Notes under the pieces: model-generated | Told to the model about the DNA's origin: nothing | Seen by the model: the letters and a program-made list of their open reading frames with translations, nothing else | Databases searched by the model: none | DNA from: Candidatus Odinarchaeota archaeon | GTDB taxonomy: Archaea; Asgardarchaeota; JAGGXT01 | Direction of reading: 5' to 3' | Assembly: GCA_021162905.1 (NCBI GenBank) | Contig: JAGGXT010000054.1 | Span: 1-6,022, forward strand | DNA length: 6,022 nucleotides | Shown here: positions 1-5,434 of the stretch, in pieces | Layout of the letters: each line of letters opens with the position of its first letter | How positions within the stretch are numbered: position 1 is the stretch's first letter | Translations under genes and position numbers: made by a program

Positions 1-1
1 A

Positions 2-73
2 TATTATATAGAATGGGGATGCGAGATAGGAAGAAGATTAGAGGGTAACATTATTTTGTATGAGACGAAATAA
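2..73 (+). CDS. C-terminal end of an upstream gene (partial)
   Basis: An open frame enters from the left edge and ends at TAA 71-73. It gives 23 residues, with the readable stretch IEWGCEIGRRLEGNIILYE. The composition (charged residues alternating with a hydrophobic strand, no low complexity) looks like real coding sequence. A weak hairpin and T-tract follow the stop. The frame from base 1 also stays open, but only to the TAA at 46-48, and reads as a basic stretch less like protein. I do not recognise the family, and too little is visible to assign a function. Confidence 0.4.
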   Translation, partial: YYIEWGCEIGRRLEGNIILYETK

Positions 74-80
74 AATCAGT

Positions 81-115
81 GTAGAAAGCAGTTTGAAAGC
101 AATCTACTAATTTTT
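81..115 (+). terminator. Possible terminator after the upstream gene
   Basis: GTAGA (81-85) is complementary to TCTAC (103-107), with two further G-C pairs inside after a 2x2 mismatch, and TTTTT follows at 111-115. A second T-run (T6, 127-132) lies just downstream. The arms contain a direct repeat GAAAGCA (84-90 and 95-101). Archaeal transcription often ends at T-tracts alone, so the hairpin may be incidental. It sits eight bases after the stop of the partial gene, which is where a terminator would be expected. Confidence 0.3.
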
Positions 116-157
116 AATCAAGATCATTTTTTGCACGTATTAATATTCATCAGAAAT

Positions 158-167
158 CTTATTAAAG
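158..167 (+). promoter_or_regulatory. Candidate TATA box of the membrane protein/propeller operon
   Basis: CTTATTAAAG, preceded by an A-rich, BRE-like stretch (CAGAAAT, 151-157), is the best TATA-like element in the gap between the upstream stop and the operon. Transcription would start near 185-190, leaving a leader of about 55 bases. The gap is so AT-rich that other positions are possible. Apart from this site and the possible terminator I see nothing in 74-242. Confidence 0.25.
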
Positions 168-242
168 TGTAATTGCGGCAATAACAATTCCTCCGATAAA
201 TGATTAAGAAAAATTTTTACAATTAAAGGGAATAAGTAGTTA

Positions 243-1682
243 TTGAGTTGGATTTTGTTTGTATATTACGTAGCAGTGGTGCTTATGTTTATAGAGATCA
301 TCGCAGGGATACTGTCTTTCAGCATACTTGCATTATTTCTTGTGCTAATTCGCCTTATATATGATGAAGTTAAAAATGTCTCTGTAGACAACCTAGGTTT
401 ACTCTATGAGAAAAAACAAAGAATAATCACCATGGCAATTAGAGCAAATATAGTCTTTCTCCTATTTTATTTTTCGTATCTTGGATTCCCTCTTGCAACA
501 ATAAAACTTTTTGAAGGAGAGAATGTACCACGATACTGGTATGTATTGGGATTACTTCTCTTTGTTTCATATGCTTTAGTGGTTACTAGGGTTTTTAAAC
601 TGAGTGAGAGAAGAGAGAATACATTAATTTTCTCAAACAAGTTTCAAGATTATACTATAATATCGGACGTAATAACTTCGATATTAGCTGCATTGATACT
701 TGCTGCAATAGCTGGTGGAATTACCCTAGTAATTACTATTTTTATTGCTCCTAATGTCACGCCAAATCCGTACTTACTTGCAGCATTCATAGTTTTAGCA
801 TCTCTCTCATTATTAACACCAACACTTTTGCTACTAAATGAAAGCCGTTTTGTAGAATATCCTATAACATTTTTTTACCTTAGCGCACCATTATTTATAA
901 TTTCGTTTAATCCAACAAGTAATACCGAGCAATTTATCTTCTACATTTATGCAATAGCACCTGCTTTCGTTTGGATGTTTCTAGGAATGGAAGAATTTGA
1001 AGAGAACTACAGCAAAGATGAACTTATTGATTATGGCTTTATGCGGATCGATGACGAACCTATTTATCTTGATTATTCCAATATGTCTCTAAAAAAATAT
1101 TTTACCATTATGTGCAATGATGCGGTATTTGGATTTTTGCTTGTTTTCTTACTTTTTGGGTTGCTGCCATATCTGGCATCAACTAGTTCGTCTGAAACTT
1201 TTTCTCTTGTAGAATACATACTGCTTATAACTTTTAGAATTGCACTTCTCATAATCTTAATTGTGTTATATGAAAGTTTATTCCATCTGGTAAGCATCCT
1301 TAACCTAAAGATTCTAAATCTTACAGTTACGAAATCGTTAATAGACATAGCACGCAATCAAGATAATTCTTCCCCATCTATCACTTTAAAATTCGATTAC
1401 GATTTAAAATTAGGAGACAACTTGGAAGCCGCTCTTCTTTTAAATTTGGATTCGTGGATTCGTTTCCTAATAGATGACGTCAAGTACAACTCTGAAGAAA
1501 ATGAATTTACATTAACTATTAATAAGGATATTCTAGAATACTGGATAAGGGAAGTGAAAAACATCGCCAGCAAAATTCCTAATCTAACTGTAGATAAACT
1601 CATTGAGATTATGGATTTTTCAAGAAATCAAGCTTTCTTTTTGCTTTCCATTCTTAAGCAGCAGCCGGGTGCGGATAAATGA
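243..1682 (+). CDS. Polytopic membrane protein with a C-terminal soluble domain, family unknown
   Basis: This is a 479-residue integral membrane protein that I do not assign to a family. Hydrophobic segments lie at about residues 3-37, 67-87, 98-116, 138-168, 176-198, 206-222, 229-247, 293-311 and 322-350, so roughly nine or ten helices. A strongly acidic loop (about 250-280, eleven Asp/Glu against two basic residues) separates the two membrane blocks. Residues about 365-479 form a soluble mixed alpha/beta domain ending in helices, the last pair (about 449-472) being somewhat helix-turn-helix-like. I see no transporter, protease or kinase motif. The start is uncertain: TTG 243 has AAAGGG (225-230) upstream, while ATG 285 has GTGGTG (276-281) and would leave one normal-length first helix instead of a 35-residue hydrophobic run. 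The stop overlaps the next gene's start, so the two are cotranscribed and probably translationally coupled. Roles as a signalling anchor, channel or secretion component all remain open. Confidence 0.85.
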   Translation: MSWILFVYYVAVVLMFIEIIAGILSFSILALFLVLIRLIYDEVKNVSVDNLGLLYEKKQRIITMAIRANIVFLLFYFSYLGFPLATIKLFEGENVPRYWYVLGLLLFVSYALVVTRVFKLSERRENTLIFSNKFQDYTIISDVITSILAALILAAIAGGITLVITIFIAPNVTPNPYLLAAFIVLASLSLLTPTLLLLNESRFVEYPITFFYLSAPLFIISFNPTSNTEQFIFYIYAIAPAFVWMFLGMEEFEENYSKDELIDYGFMRIDDEPIYLDYSNMSLKKYFTIMCNDAVFGFLLVFLLFGLLPYLASTSSSETFSLVEYILLITFRIALLIILIVLYESLFHLVSILNLKILNLTVTKSLIDIARNQDNSSPSITLKFDYDLKLGDNLEAALLLNLDSWIRFLIDDVKYNSEENEFTLTINKDILEYWIREVKNIASKIPNLTVDKLIEIMDFSRNQAFFLLSILKQQPGADK

Positions 1683-3790
1683 TACAAGAGTTAAAAAAGA
1701 TTCTCCAAATAGAAGATTCTCCCAAAATTTCTTTACTTCTTAATAATTTGAGAAATAAGGATTTGATGATAGAATTAGCTGAGTTACTTGCAGCCTCTGG
1801 AAAAAGCTACCTTGCAGAATGCCTACTGAATCAAATCCAACTTTTAACCCTAGGCGATGAGAGAGTTGCAAAGTTATGGAAATTGATCGGAGGAACACAC
1901 TACCTTATGATATCGATAAATCCATTTGAAGATGGTGACATAGATCCAAAATGGAGCCCCAATGGTAAGTATATCGCATTTACTAGTGGACGTTACTTAT
2001 ATGTAATGGATCCAACAAATTGGCAAATTTTAAGACTTATAGAGCTATCTGCAACGCCGTATAACTATTTCAGATGGATTGATGATAGGTTCATTTTTGT
2101 ACCACTCTCAGAAAAGAGCATAGCTATTCTGGATGTTGCACTAGGTGCTGTTCTCAAAAGGAATATAAATTTAGAGACCGGAATTACAGAGTTCAGCCCA
2201 ACCGGAAGATTTTTTATAAGACGACTTAGAAAGAATCACACCATAATTTGGGATTTCGTAAATAATGATTTAGTAGCTGACCTAGGTTACCTTTTCAGAT
2301 ATTTCTATCTTTCTGGGATTTGGAGCCCGAAAAAAGAATATCTTATCTACCAGAAAAGACCTTACGAGGGCATAATATTTAATCCCATTGAGAATGAAAT
2401 CGTGAAGAGGATAAGGCTTCCAGAAAAGTACATCACCGAATTCAAGTGGAATAGTGAAGAAACACTCATTGCCATGAAAGGCTTATCGAAAAGAAAAATT
2501 TACATTTATGATGTTGAGCAAGAAAAAACCGTTGCCGTGGTTAAAGGAAGGAAAAATGAGTTTAAAGGCATTGTATACTTTCAATTCTATAGCGATAACA
2601 GCAAAATTGTCTTTAGAGATAGAAAGAGAGCAATGAACCTCTTTGATATAAGAAACCAAAAGAGAAAACGTAAGAAAATAGGGAAAATTTACTATCTTAA
2701 TTTGAATCCCCATAAGAACATGCTAGTTTTATACAGCAAAGATGATTATGGTAAGGGAATGATAATAATTTACGATACAAATAAAGCTAAAAAAGTAGCT
2801 TCTCTCCTCGAGAAAAACTATTCTACCGAAGAAATCTATACAATTGATGTATCTCACGATAATAGGTATGTTGCTATCGGTAGTTTAAACTCATCAGTAA
2901 GGATCTTTGACAATAATGCAGTGAGATTCATATCACCTGAAAACTTTCCTAACGTGTCTAAAATAAAAAGCCTAGCATGGTCCCCTCATTACCAGCTCTT
3001 GTCTATTCTCTATGGAAACAAAGGAGAATCAGACTATATCATCTATGATCTCTCAAAGGCACAATCTTACGTGTTCACGATTCCTAAGGACAACCAAGCA
3101 TACTACAGAACAATTATTAAAAATGGACAAGTAGTTAAATGGAGCCCTAGTGGCCGCTATATGGCAATTTTATCCACAAATGGGAAAATATTAATCTTTA
3201 ACACAACAACAATCAATGACATTTACGATTTGTGGAGCGTAGGCTCGATTGCTGATGTTGCATGGAATCCCAACGAGAATCTGCTATGCAGCGTCTCTCT
3301 ACAAGGAACCATTAAAATATGGAAAAATCGAGTACCTGCTTTTGAAATTAACAAGGAAAATACTAAGCTGTACAGCCTCGTTTGGGACGACACTCGTAAA
3401 CAGTTCATTACATCTGGTGCTAATGGGTACATAGGCTTCATCAAAGAGCAAAATAATTCATTCAAAATTGTAAATGAAATTAAACTCGATGATGAACTAA
3501 AATTGTTTTCGCTGGAAATAATTCCAAAGTACGACTTAATTGCCACAGGGGACAATGAAGGTTTCGTCCACCTTGTTGACTTAAATAATAACAGAGAAAT
3601 AAAGAAGTTTAAAGCAGGAAACAACACAGTCACAGAAATAAAATACGCAACCCTTTATGATAGACTATATATAGCAACATACAAGGAAAAAGTAATCGGT
3701 ATTACAATGGACAGCCTTTTAAAAAGCAACCAAGACGTATTAGATGCTAAAAAAGATACATCCGATAGCATATGTGGACAGCATATATAG
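1679..3790 (+). CDS. WD40-like protein with two predicted seven-bladed beta-propellers
   Basis: This 703-residue protein has no signal peptide or membrane helix, so it is probably cytosolic. Residues 1-75 are helical with a TPR-like helical hairpin (about 27-55). From residue 91 a propeller repeat recurs, usually W-S/N-P-x-G/N-x-x-hydrophobic followed by a strand ending in aromatic-Asp or similar. I count units opening near residues 91, 131, 171, 214, 256, 302, 341, 391, 433, 487, 528, 568, 613 and 655. Fourteen units at 40-54 residue spacing fit two seven-bladed propellers. Clear examples are KWSPNGKYIAF, KWSPSGRYMAI and AWNPNENLLCS. Such proteins are protein-binding scaffolds in other systems; no catalytic motif is visible. 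The ATG overlaps the upstream TGA (ATGA), with GGGTG (1667-1671) as a possible ribosome-binding site, so it is coupled to the membrane protein and may dock on that protein's soluble tail. The last 25 residues are polar and probably disordered. A specific partner or process cannot be named. Confidence 0.9.
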   Translation: MIQELKKILQIEDSPKISLLLNNLRNKDLMIELAELLAASGKSYLAECLLNQIQLLTLGDERVAKLWKLIGGTHYLMISINPFEDGDIDPKWSPNGKYIAFTSGRYLYVMDPTNWQILRLIELSATPYNYFRWIDDRFIFVPLSEKSIAILDVALGAVLKRNINLETGITEFSPTGRFFIRRLRKNHTIIWDFVNNDLVADLGYLFRYFYLSGIWSPKKEYLIYQKRPYEGIIFNPIENEIVKRIRLPEKYITEFKWNSEETLIAMKGLSKRKIYIYDVEQEKTVAVVKGRKNEFKGIVYFQFYSDNSKIVFRDRKRAMNLFDIRNQKRKRKKIGKIYYLNLNPHKNMLVLYSKDDYGKGMIIIYDTNKAKKVASLLEKNYSTEEIYTIDVSHDNRYVAIGSLNSSVRIFDNNAVRFISPENFPNVSKIKSLAWSPHYQLLSILYGNKGESDYIIYDLSKAQSYVFTIPKDNQAYYRTIIKNGQVVKWSPSGRYMAILSTNGKILIFNTTTINDIYDLWSVGSIADVAWNPNENLLCSVSLQGTIKIWKNRVPAFEINKENTKLYSLVWDDTRKQFITSGANGYIGFIKEQNNSFKIVNEIKLDDELKLFSLEIIPKYDLIATGDNEGFVHLVDLNNNREIKKFKAGNNTVTEIKYATLYDRLYIATYKEKVIGITMDSLLKSNQDVLDAKKDTSDSICGQHI

Positions 3791-3809
3791 AAATCAGTAA
3801 TAATAAGTT

Positions 3810-3893
3810 ATGAGCTGAGACAAAAACATTACCAGCGTTGAGGTTAATAAAGATAGAACGTTTATTGAATCTGCAGAAGAAAAACACAGCTGA
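3810..3893 (+). pseudogene. Possible short gene remnant with an early stop
   Basis: ATG AGC is followed by TGA (3816-3818), then 24 open codons (DKNITSVEVNKDRTFIESAE and four more) to TGA 3891-3893. The composition after the stop looks protein-like, but the length is too small to prove coding and there is no ribosome-binding site. A second frame over the same bases is also open, which weakens the case. The rest of the gap between the propeller gene and the antitoxin is AT-rich, with pyrimidine tracts around 3896-3921 that could end the operon transcript. Confidence 0.15.
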
Positions 3894-3985
3894 ATAATCT
3901 TTCCATAATTCTTTATCTTACTTAATAAAACCGAACCGTAAAAATTCAAAAAATCACTCCGCACAAAATATCGCCATCACGACAA

Positions 3986-3993
3986 TTTATAAG
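3986..3993 (+). promoter_or_regulatory. Candidate TATA box of the toxin-antitoxin operon
   Basis: TTTATAAG is a good archaeal TATA match about 80 bases before the antitoxin ATG, and would give a start near 4015 with a leader of about 55 bases. A second candidate, TTTATTAA at 4026-4033, would start transcription near 4055 and give a short leader. Only a weak Shine-Dalgarno resemblance (GGCGA, 4058-4062) precedes the ATG, so a short leader is equally plausible. Transcript 5' ends would decide. Confidence 0.45.
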
Positions 3994-4068
3994 GCCATTA
4001 TACCTGTTACCATTGACAAGAATAATTTATTAATCATTTTCCACATAATATTCCAACGGCGAATTATA

Positions 4069-4302
4069 ATGAACTATCTTGACCGAATAGAAATCAACCC
4101 GAAGAAAGCTGGCGGAAAACCCGTAATTAAAGGAACTCGAATACCAGTATATCTAATATTGGAACTCATAGCTAACGGCTGGAGTTTCGAAGAGATTTTA
4201 AAAAATTACCCTCAACTCAAAAAGGAGGATATATTCGCTGCAGTAGCTTATGCTTCAAAAATTTTAAAGGAAGAGGAGTACGTTGAAATTCTTAGCCGAT
4301 GA
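4069..4302 (+). CDS. DUF433 (VapB-like) antitoxin
   Basis: This 77-residue protein is a recognisable DUF433 family member of full length. The family signature sits at residues 14-27 (AGGKPVIKGTRIPV), followed by a helical region with the pattern ELIANGWSFEEIL, YPQL and EDIFAAVAYA (about 31-63). DUF433 proteins have a small winged or helix-turn-helix-like DNA-binding fold and are normally encoded just before PIN-like toxins. They bind the toxin and repress their own promoter, and autoregulation is expected here too. The reading frame overlaps the toxin gene by 20 bases. No residue of the signature appears missing, so the antitoxin should be functional even though its partner is shortened. ATG 4069 is chosen because it places the signature at the usual distance from the N-terminus. 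Confidence 0.93.
   Translation: MNYLDRIEINPKKAGGKPVIKGTRIPVYLILELIANGWSFEEILKNYPQLKKEDIFAAVAYASKILKEEEYVEILSR
4273..4278 (+). promoter_or_regulatory. Shine-Dalgarno site deciding the toxin's TTG start
   Basis: GAGGAG within AAAGGAAGAGGAG lies inside the end of the antitoxin gene, four bases before TTG 4283. The spacing and strength support TTG as the toxin start even though it is a rare start codon. Starting there gives the conserved family N-terminus MKFLADENIP exactly. Confidence 0.6.
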
Positions 4303-4471
4303 AAATATTCCGCTGAAAGTTGTTGAGAAATTAAGACAAATGAACATTGATATATTATCCTTATCTCTATTAAAGCCTGGTGCTACAGATTATGAAGCAG
4401 CTCAGATTGCTCAGAAAGAGAAAAAAATTATCATTACTTTTGATAAGGACTTTGGAAGACTTATTTTTTAG
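4283..4471 (+). CDS. DUF5615 PIN-like toxin, C-terminally truncated
   Basis: The 62 residues match the N-terminal half of the DUF5615 family (PIN-like fold, putative ribonuclease toxin). MKFLADENIP at the start, TDYEAAQIA at 35-43 and IIITFDKDFG at 49-58 are the three conserved blocks, so acidic residues D6, E7, D36, D54 and D56 are all kept. Family members usually run to about 110-120 residues. Here TAG (4469-4471) stops the frame directly after FGRLIF, removing the following strands and helices. The stop lies in a T6 run; removing one T extends the frame only to TAA 4521-4523 (about 15 more residues), without the expected hydrophobic GVI-type strand. The gene is probably a decayed toxin, though a short fragment able to occupy the antitoxin is possible. 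It is translated from TTG, overlapping the antitoxin by 20 bases. Confidence 0.8.
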   Translation: MKFLADENIPLKVVEKLRQMNIDILSLSLLKPGATDYEAAQIAQKEKKIIITFDKDFGRLIF

Positions 4472-4484
4472 ATTTAGGTTTTTT
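4464..4484 (+). terminator. T-tract terminator at the toxin end
   Basis: Two T6 runs (4464-4469 and 4479-4484) flank the toxin stop codon. Archaeal RNA polymerase terminates readily at such tracts without a hairpin. They separate the toxin-antitoxin module from the next promoter about 90 bases on. Confidence 0.4.
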
Positions 4485-4573
4485 ATAATAAAGAAGGACA
4501 AGAAAATCCAAAGGAAAGAGTAAGAAGAACATGAACATAGCTGCCTAGACTGCTGCACAATCGTATGTGGGAA

Positions 4574-4587
4574 GAAAAGCTTATAAA
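4574..4587 (+). promoter_or_regulatory. BRE/TATA promoter of the 104-aa gene
   Basis: GAAAAG (4574-4579) followed directly by CTTATAAA (4580-4587) is the clearest archaeal promoter in the window, a purine-rich BRE joined to a near-consensus TATA box. Transcription should begin near 4608-4612, leaving a leader of about 85 bases before the gene at 4696. The leader contains no evident structured RNA or upstream reading frame. Confidence 0.6.
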
Positions 4588-4684
4588 TGCACTAAATAAC
4601 AAATACACTTTTGTTAAGGAGATTAGTAGTCAAAGACACATCTTAAGAAAACCGTAATTTTCTTTTTGTTTATTAAAATTTAAT

Positions 4685-4690
4685 GAGGTG
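4685..4690 (+). promoter_or_regulatory. Shine-Dalgarno site deciding the start of the 104-aa gene
   Basis: GAGGTG matches the complement of the archaeal 16S tail. It lies five bases before ATG 4696 but only two before the in-frame GTG 4693, so ATG 4696 is the better start. Confidence 0.6.
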
Positions 4691-4695
4691 GTGTG

Positions 4696-5010
4696 ATGCC
4701 CGAACTTACTCAGATAAGGGATGTGCGTGATATATATTCAGTGGTGCCTTGGGCCTTTCAAATTAAGTTCTTCTACAGGAAGGTGTGGAAGTGGATTGTC
4801 ATAACGATTTTGGATTCGATATTTTCAATTATAAACCTATTGAGAGATTTAGCAGGTAAGCTTACTGGCGCTAGCAGAGTGTATGATTTCTTAGATTTTC
4901 TTTCACTGATCACGGACCCTATCATTTTCATAAACACTGATGTTGAGGAGACAGAAGAAAATGAAGTAAAAATGTTGCACCAGTTCCTCAAAGCAACACG
5001 TAAGTCCTAA
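4696..5010 (+). CDS. Small protein of unknown function, possibly membrane-associated
   Basis: This 104-residue protein begins MPELTQIRDVRDIYS and I do not recognise it. Residues 23-49 form an aromatic and aliphatic helix with basic residues at its start (K24, R28, K29, K32), which could be membrane-inserted or amphipathic. A second hydrophobic stretch lies at 64-80 (YDFLDFLSLITDPIIFI). It is followed by an acidic segment (TDVEETEENE, 81-90) and a short basic tail. There is no signal peptide, cysteine or catalytic motif. It has its own strong promoter and ribosome-binding site, so it is probably a real, independently expressed gene. T-rich sequence downstream (5025-5040) could terminate it. 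It follows the toxin-antitoxin module but shows no feature tying it to that module. Confidence 0.65.
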   Translation: MPELTQIRDVRDIYSVVPWAFQIKFFYRKVWKWIVITILDSIFSIINLLRDLAGKLTGASRVYDFLDFLSLITDPIIFINTDVEETEENEVKMLHQFLKATRKS

Positions 5011-5024
5011 ATGTTACCACTATA

Positions 5025-5040
5025 TTTTTTCTCATTCTTT
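5025..5040 (+). terminator. T-rich terminator after the 104-aa gene
   Basis: T6 at 5025-5030 is followed by the pyrimidine-rich CTCATTCTTT, beginning 15 bases after the stop codon. This is typical of archaeal T-tract termination, and no hairpin is needed. Confidence 0.4.
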
Positions 5041-5074
5041 GTAAAGCGTTCTTCAACAAACGTATAAGCAAGAG

Positions 5075-5137
5075 ATGCTGATACTGAGACAAGAAATAAA
5101 GAGATTAGAACAAGAAGTTAAAATACCGAAGAATTAG
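5075..5137 (+). CDS. Short coiled-coil-like reading frame, possibly a remnant
   Basis: ATG 5075 opens 20 codons (MLILRQEIKRLEQEVKIPKN) to TAG 5135-5137, and the same frame is open upstream to 5045 without a start codon. Leucine or isoleucine spacing with Lys/Glu between suggests a coiled coil. No ribosome-binding site precedes it. It ends 15 bases before the next, well-signalled start and shares its frame, so it may be the end of a decayed gene in an operon with that one. It is too short to be certain. Confidence 0.2.
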   Translation: MLILRQEIKRLEQEVKIPKN

Positions 5138-5152
5138 TTGTGGAGGAGAAAG

Positions 5153-5321
5153 ATGATTAAGATGTCAAAAGAAGAATATAATTTGAACACGCTTAAGGAG
5201 ACTTGAAAAAGTACGAGAAAATTTAAAGCATTTTCGTAGCCAAATTTTGAAGGAGACGATCTTTCCTTTGTTTAGAGATAACAGAAAAGGTAGCAATAAG
5301 AATACATTTTTTATTATTTAA
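5153..5321 (+). pseudogene. Small gene with strong Shine-Dalgarno site, apparently frameshifted
   Basis: GGAGGAG (5142-5148) sits four bases before ATG 5153, as good a start signal as any in the window. Yet the frame gives only MIKMSKEEYNLNTLKET before TGA 5204-5206. The +1 frame, open from 5187 to TAA 5319-5321, continues with a charged helical sequence (RLRRLEKVRENLKHFRSQIL, then KETIFPLFRDN). Joined near 5187-5203 the two give a plausible small helical protein of about 55 residues. The simplest reading is a one-base insertion (or two-base loss) that broke a small charged gene, possibly an antitoxin of the coiled-coil kind, though that identity is a guess. Programmed frameshifting or a sequencing error would also explain it. 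Confidence 0.35.
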
Positions 5322-5327
5322 TAATCA

Positions 5328-5354
5328 TTTTTCATTTTCCACGAAGATGAAAAA
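5328..5354. terminator. Twelve-pair hairpin between convergent units
   Basis: TTTTTCATTTTC (5328-5339) pairs with GAAGATGAAAAA (5343-5354) over twelve positions with one G-T wobble and a three-base loop (CAC). On the plus strand T5 follows at 5363-5367. It lies between the plus-strand remnants and the end of the minus-strand gene at 5435, so it could stop transcription from either side. It could also be a structured RNA element. Confidence 0.45.
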
Positions 5355-5366
5355 GTATTACCTTTT

Positions 5367-5396
5367 TGTTTCTATTAACTCTTGTTAACCGAAACA
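5367..5396. repeat. Second hairpin, imperfect inverted repeat
   Basis: TGTTTC (5367-5372) pairs with GAAACA (5391-5396), and the inner arms TTAAC (5375-5379) and GTTAA (5384-5388) pair around the loop TCTT. A 2x2 internal mismatch (TA opposite CC) separates the two stems. It begins only 12 bases after the first hairpin and could act with it as a convergent terminator, or be a dyad for a protein. Confidence 0.35.
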
Positions 5397-5434
5397 TTTA
5401 GGAAAAGGACTCTGATAACTTATTAGTTGGCAAA

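Noticed and set aside
125..136. CATTTTTTGCAC repeated exactly at 5989-6000
   Set aside because: One twelve-base match built on a T6 run in AT-rich DNA, with unrelated flanks, is plausibly chance; no target-site or attachment features accompany it.
1073..1603. Two minus-strand frames within the membrane protein gene
   Set aside because: Both are antisense to coding sequence with continuous membrane-protein features and have no start signals or recognisable motifs.
3223..3633. 136-codon open frame on the minus strand inside the propeller gene
   Set aside because: It is fully antisense to clear propeller repeats, has a serine/leucine/phenylalanine-rich shadow composition and no ribosome-binding site.
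3816..3818. In-frame TGA at codon 3 read as selenocysteine
   Set aside because: No selenocysteine insertion element, no known selenoprotein motif and no ribosome-binding site; a broken or chance frame is simpler.
4464..4523. Rescue of the toxin by slippage on the T6 run
   Set aside because: Removing a T adds only about 15 residues of lysine- and phenylalanine-rich sequence without the family's C-terminal strand; adding one stops after a few codons.
4370..4558. Cysteine- and serine-rich minus-strand frame over the toxin end
   Set aside because: It overlaps conserved DUF5615 codons, and its composition follows from antisense A-rich sequence; no start signal.
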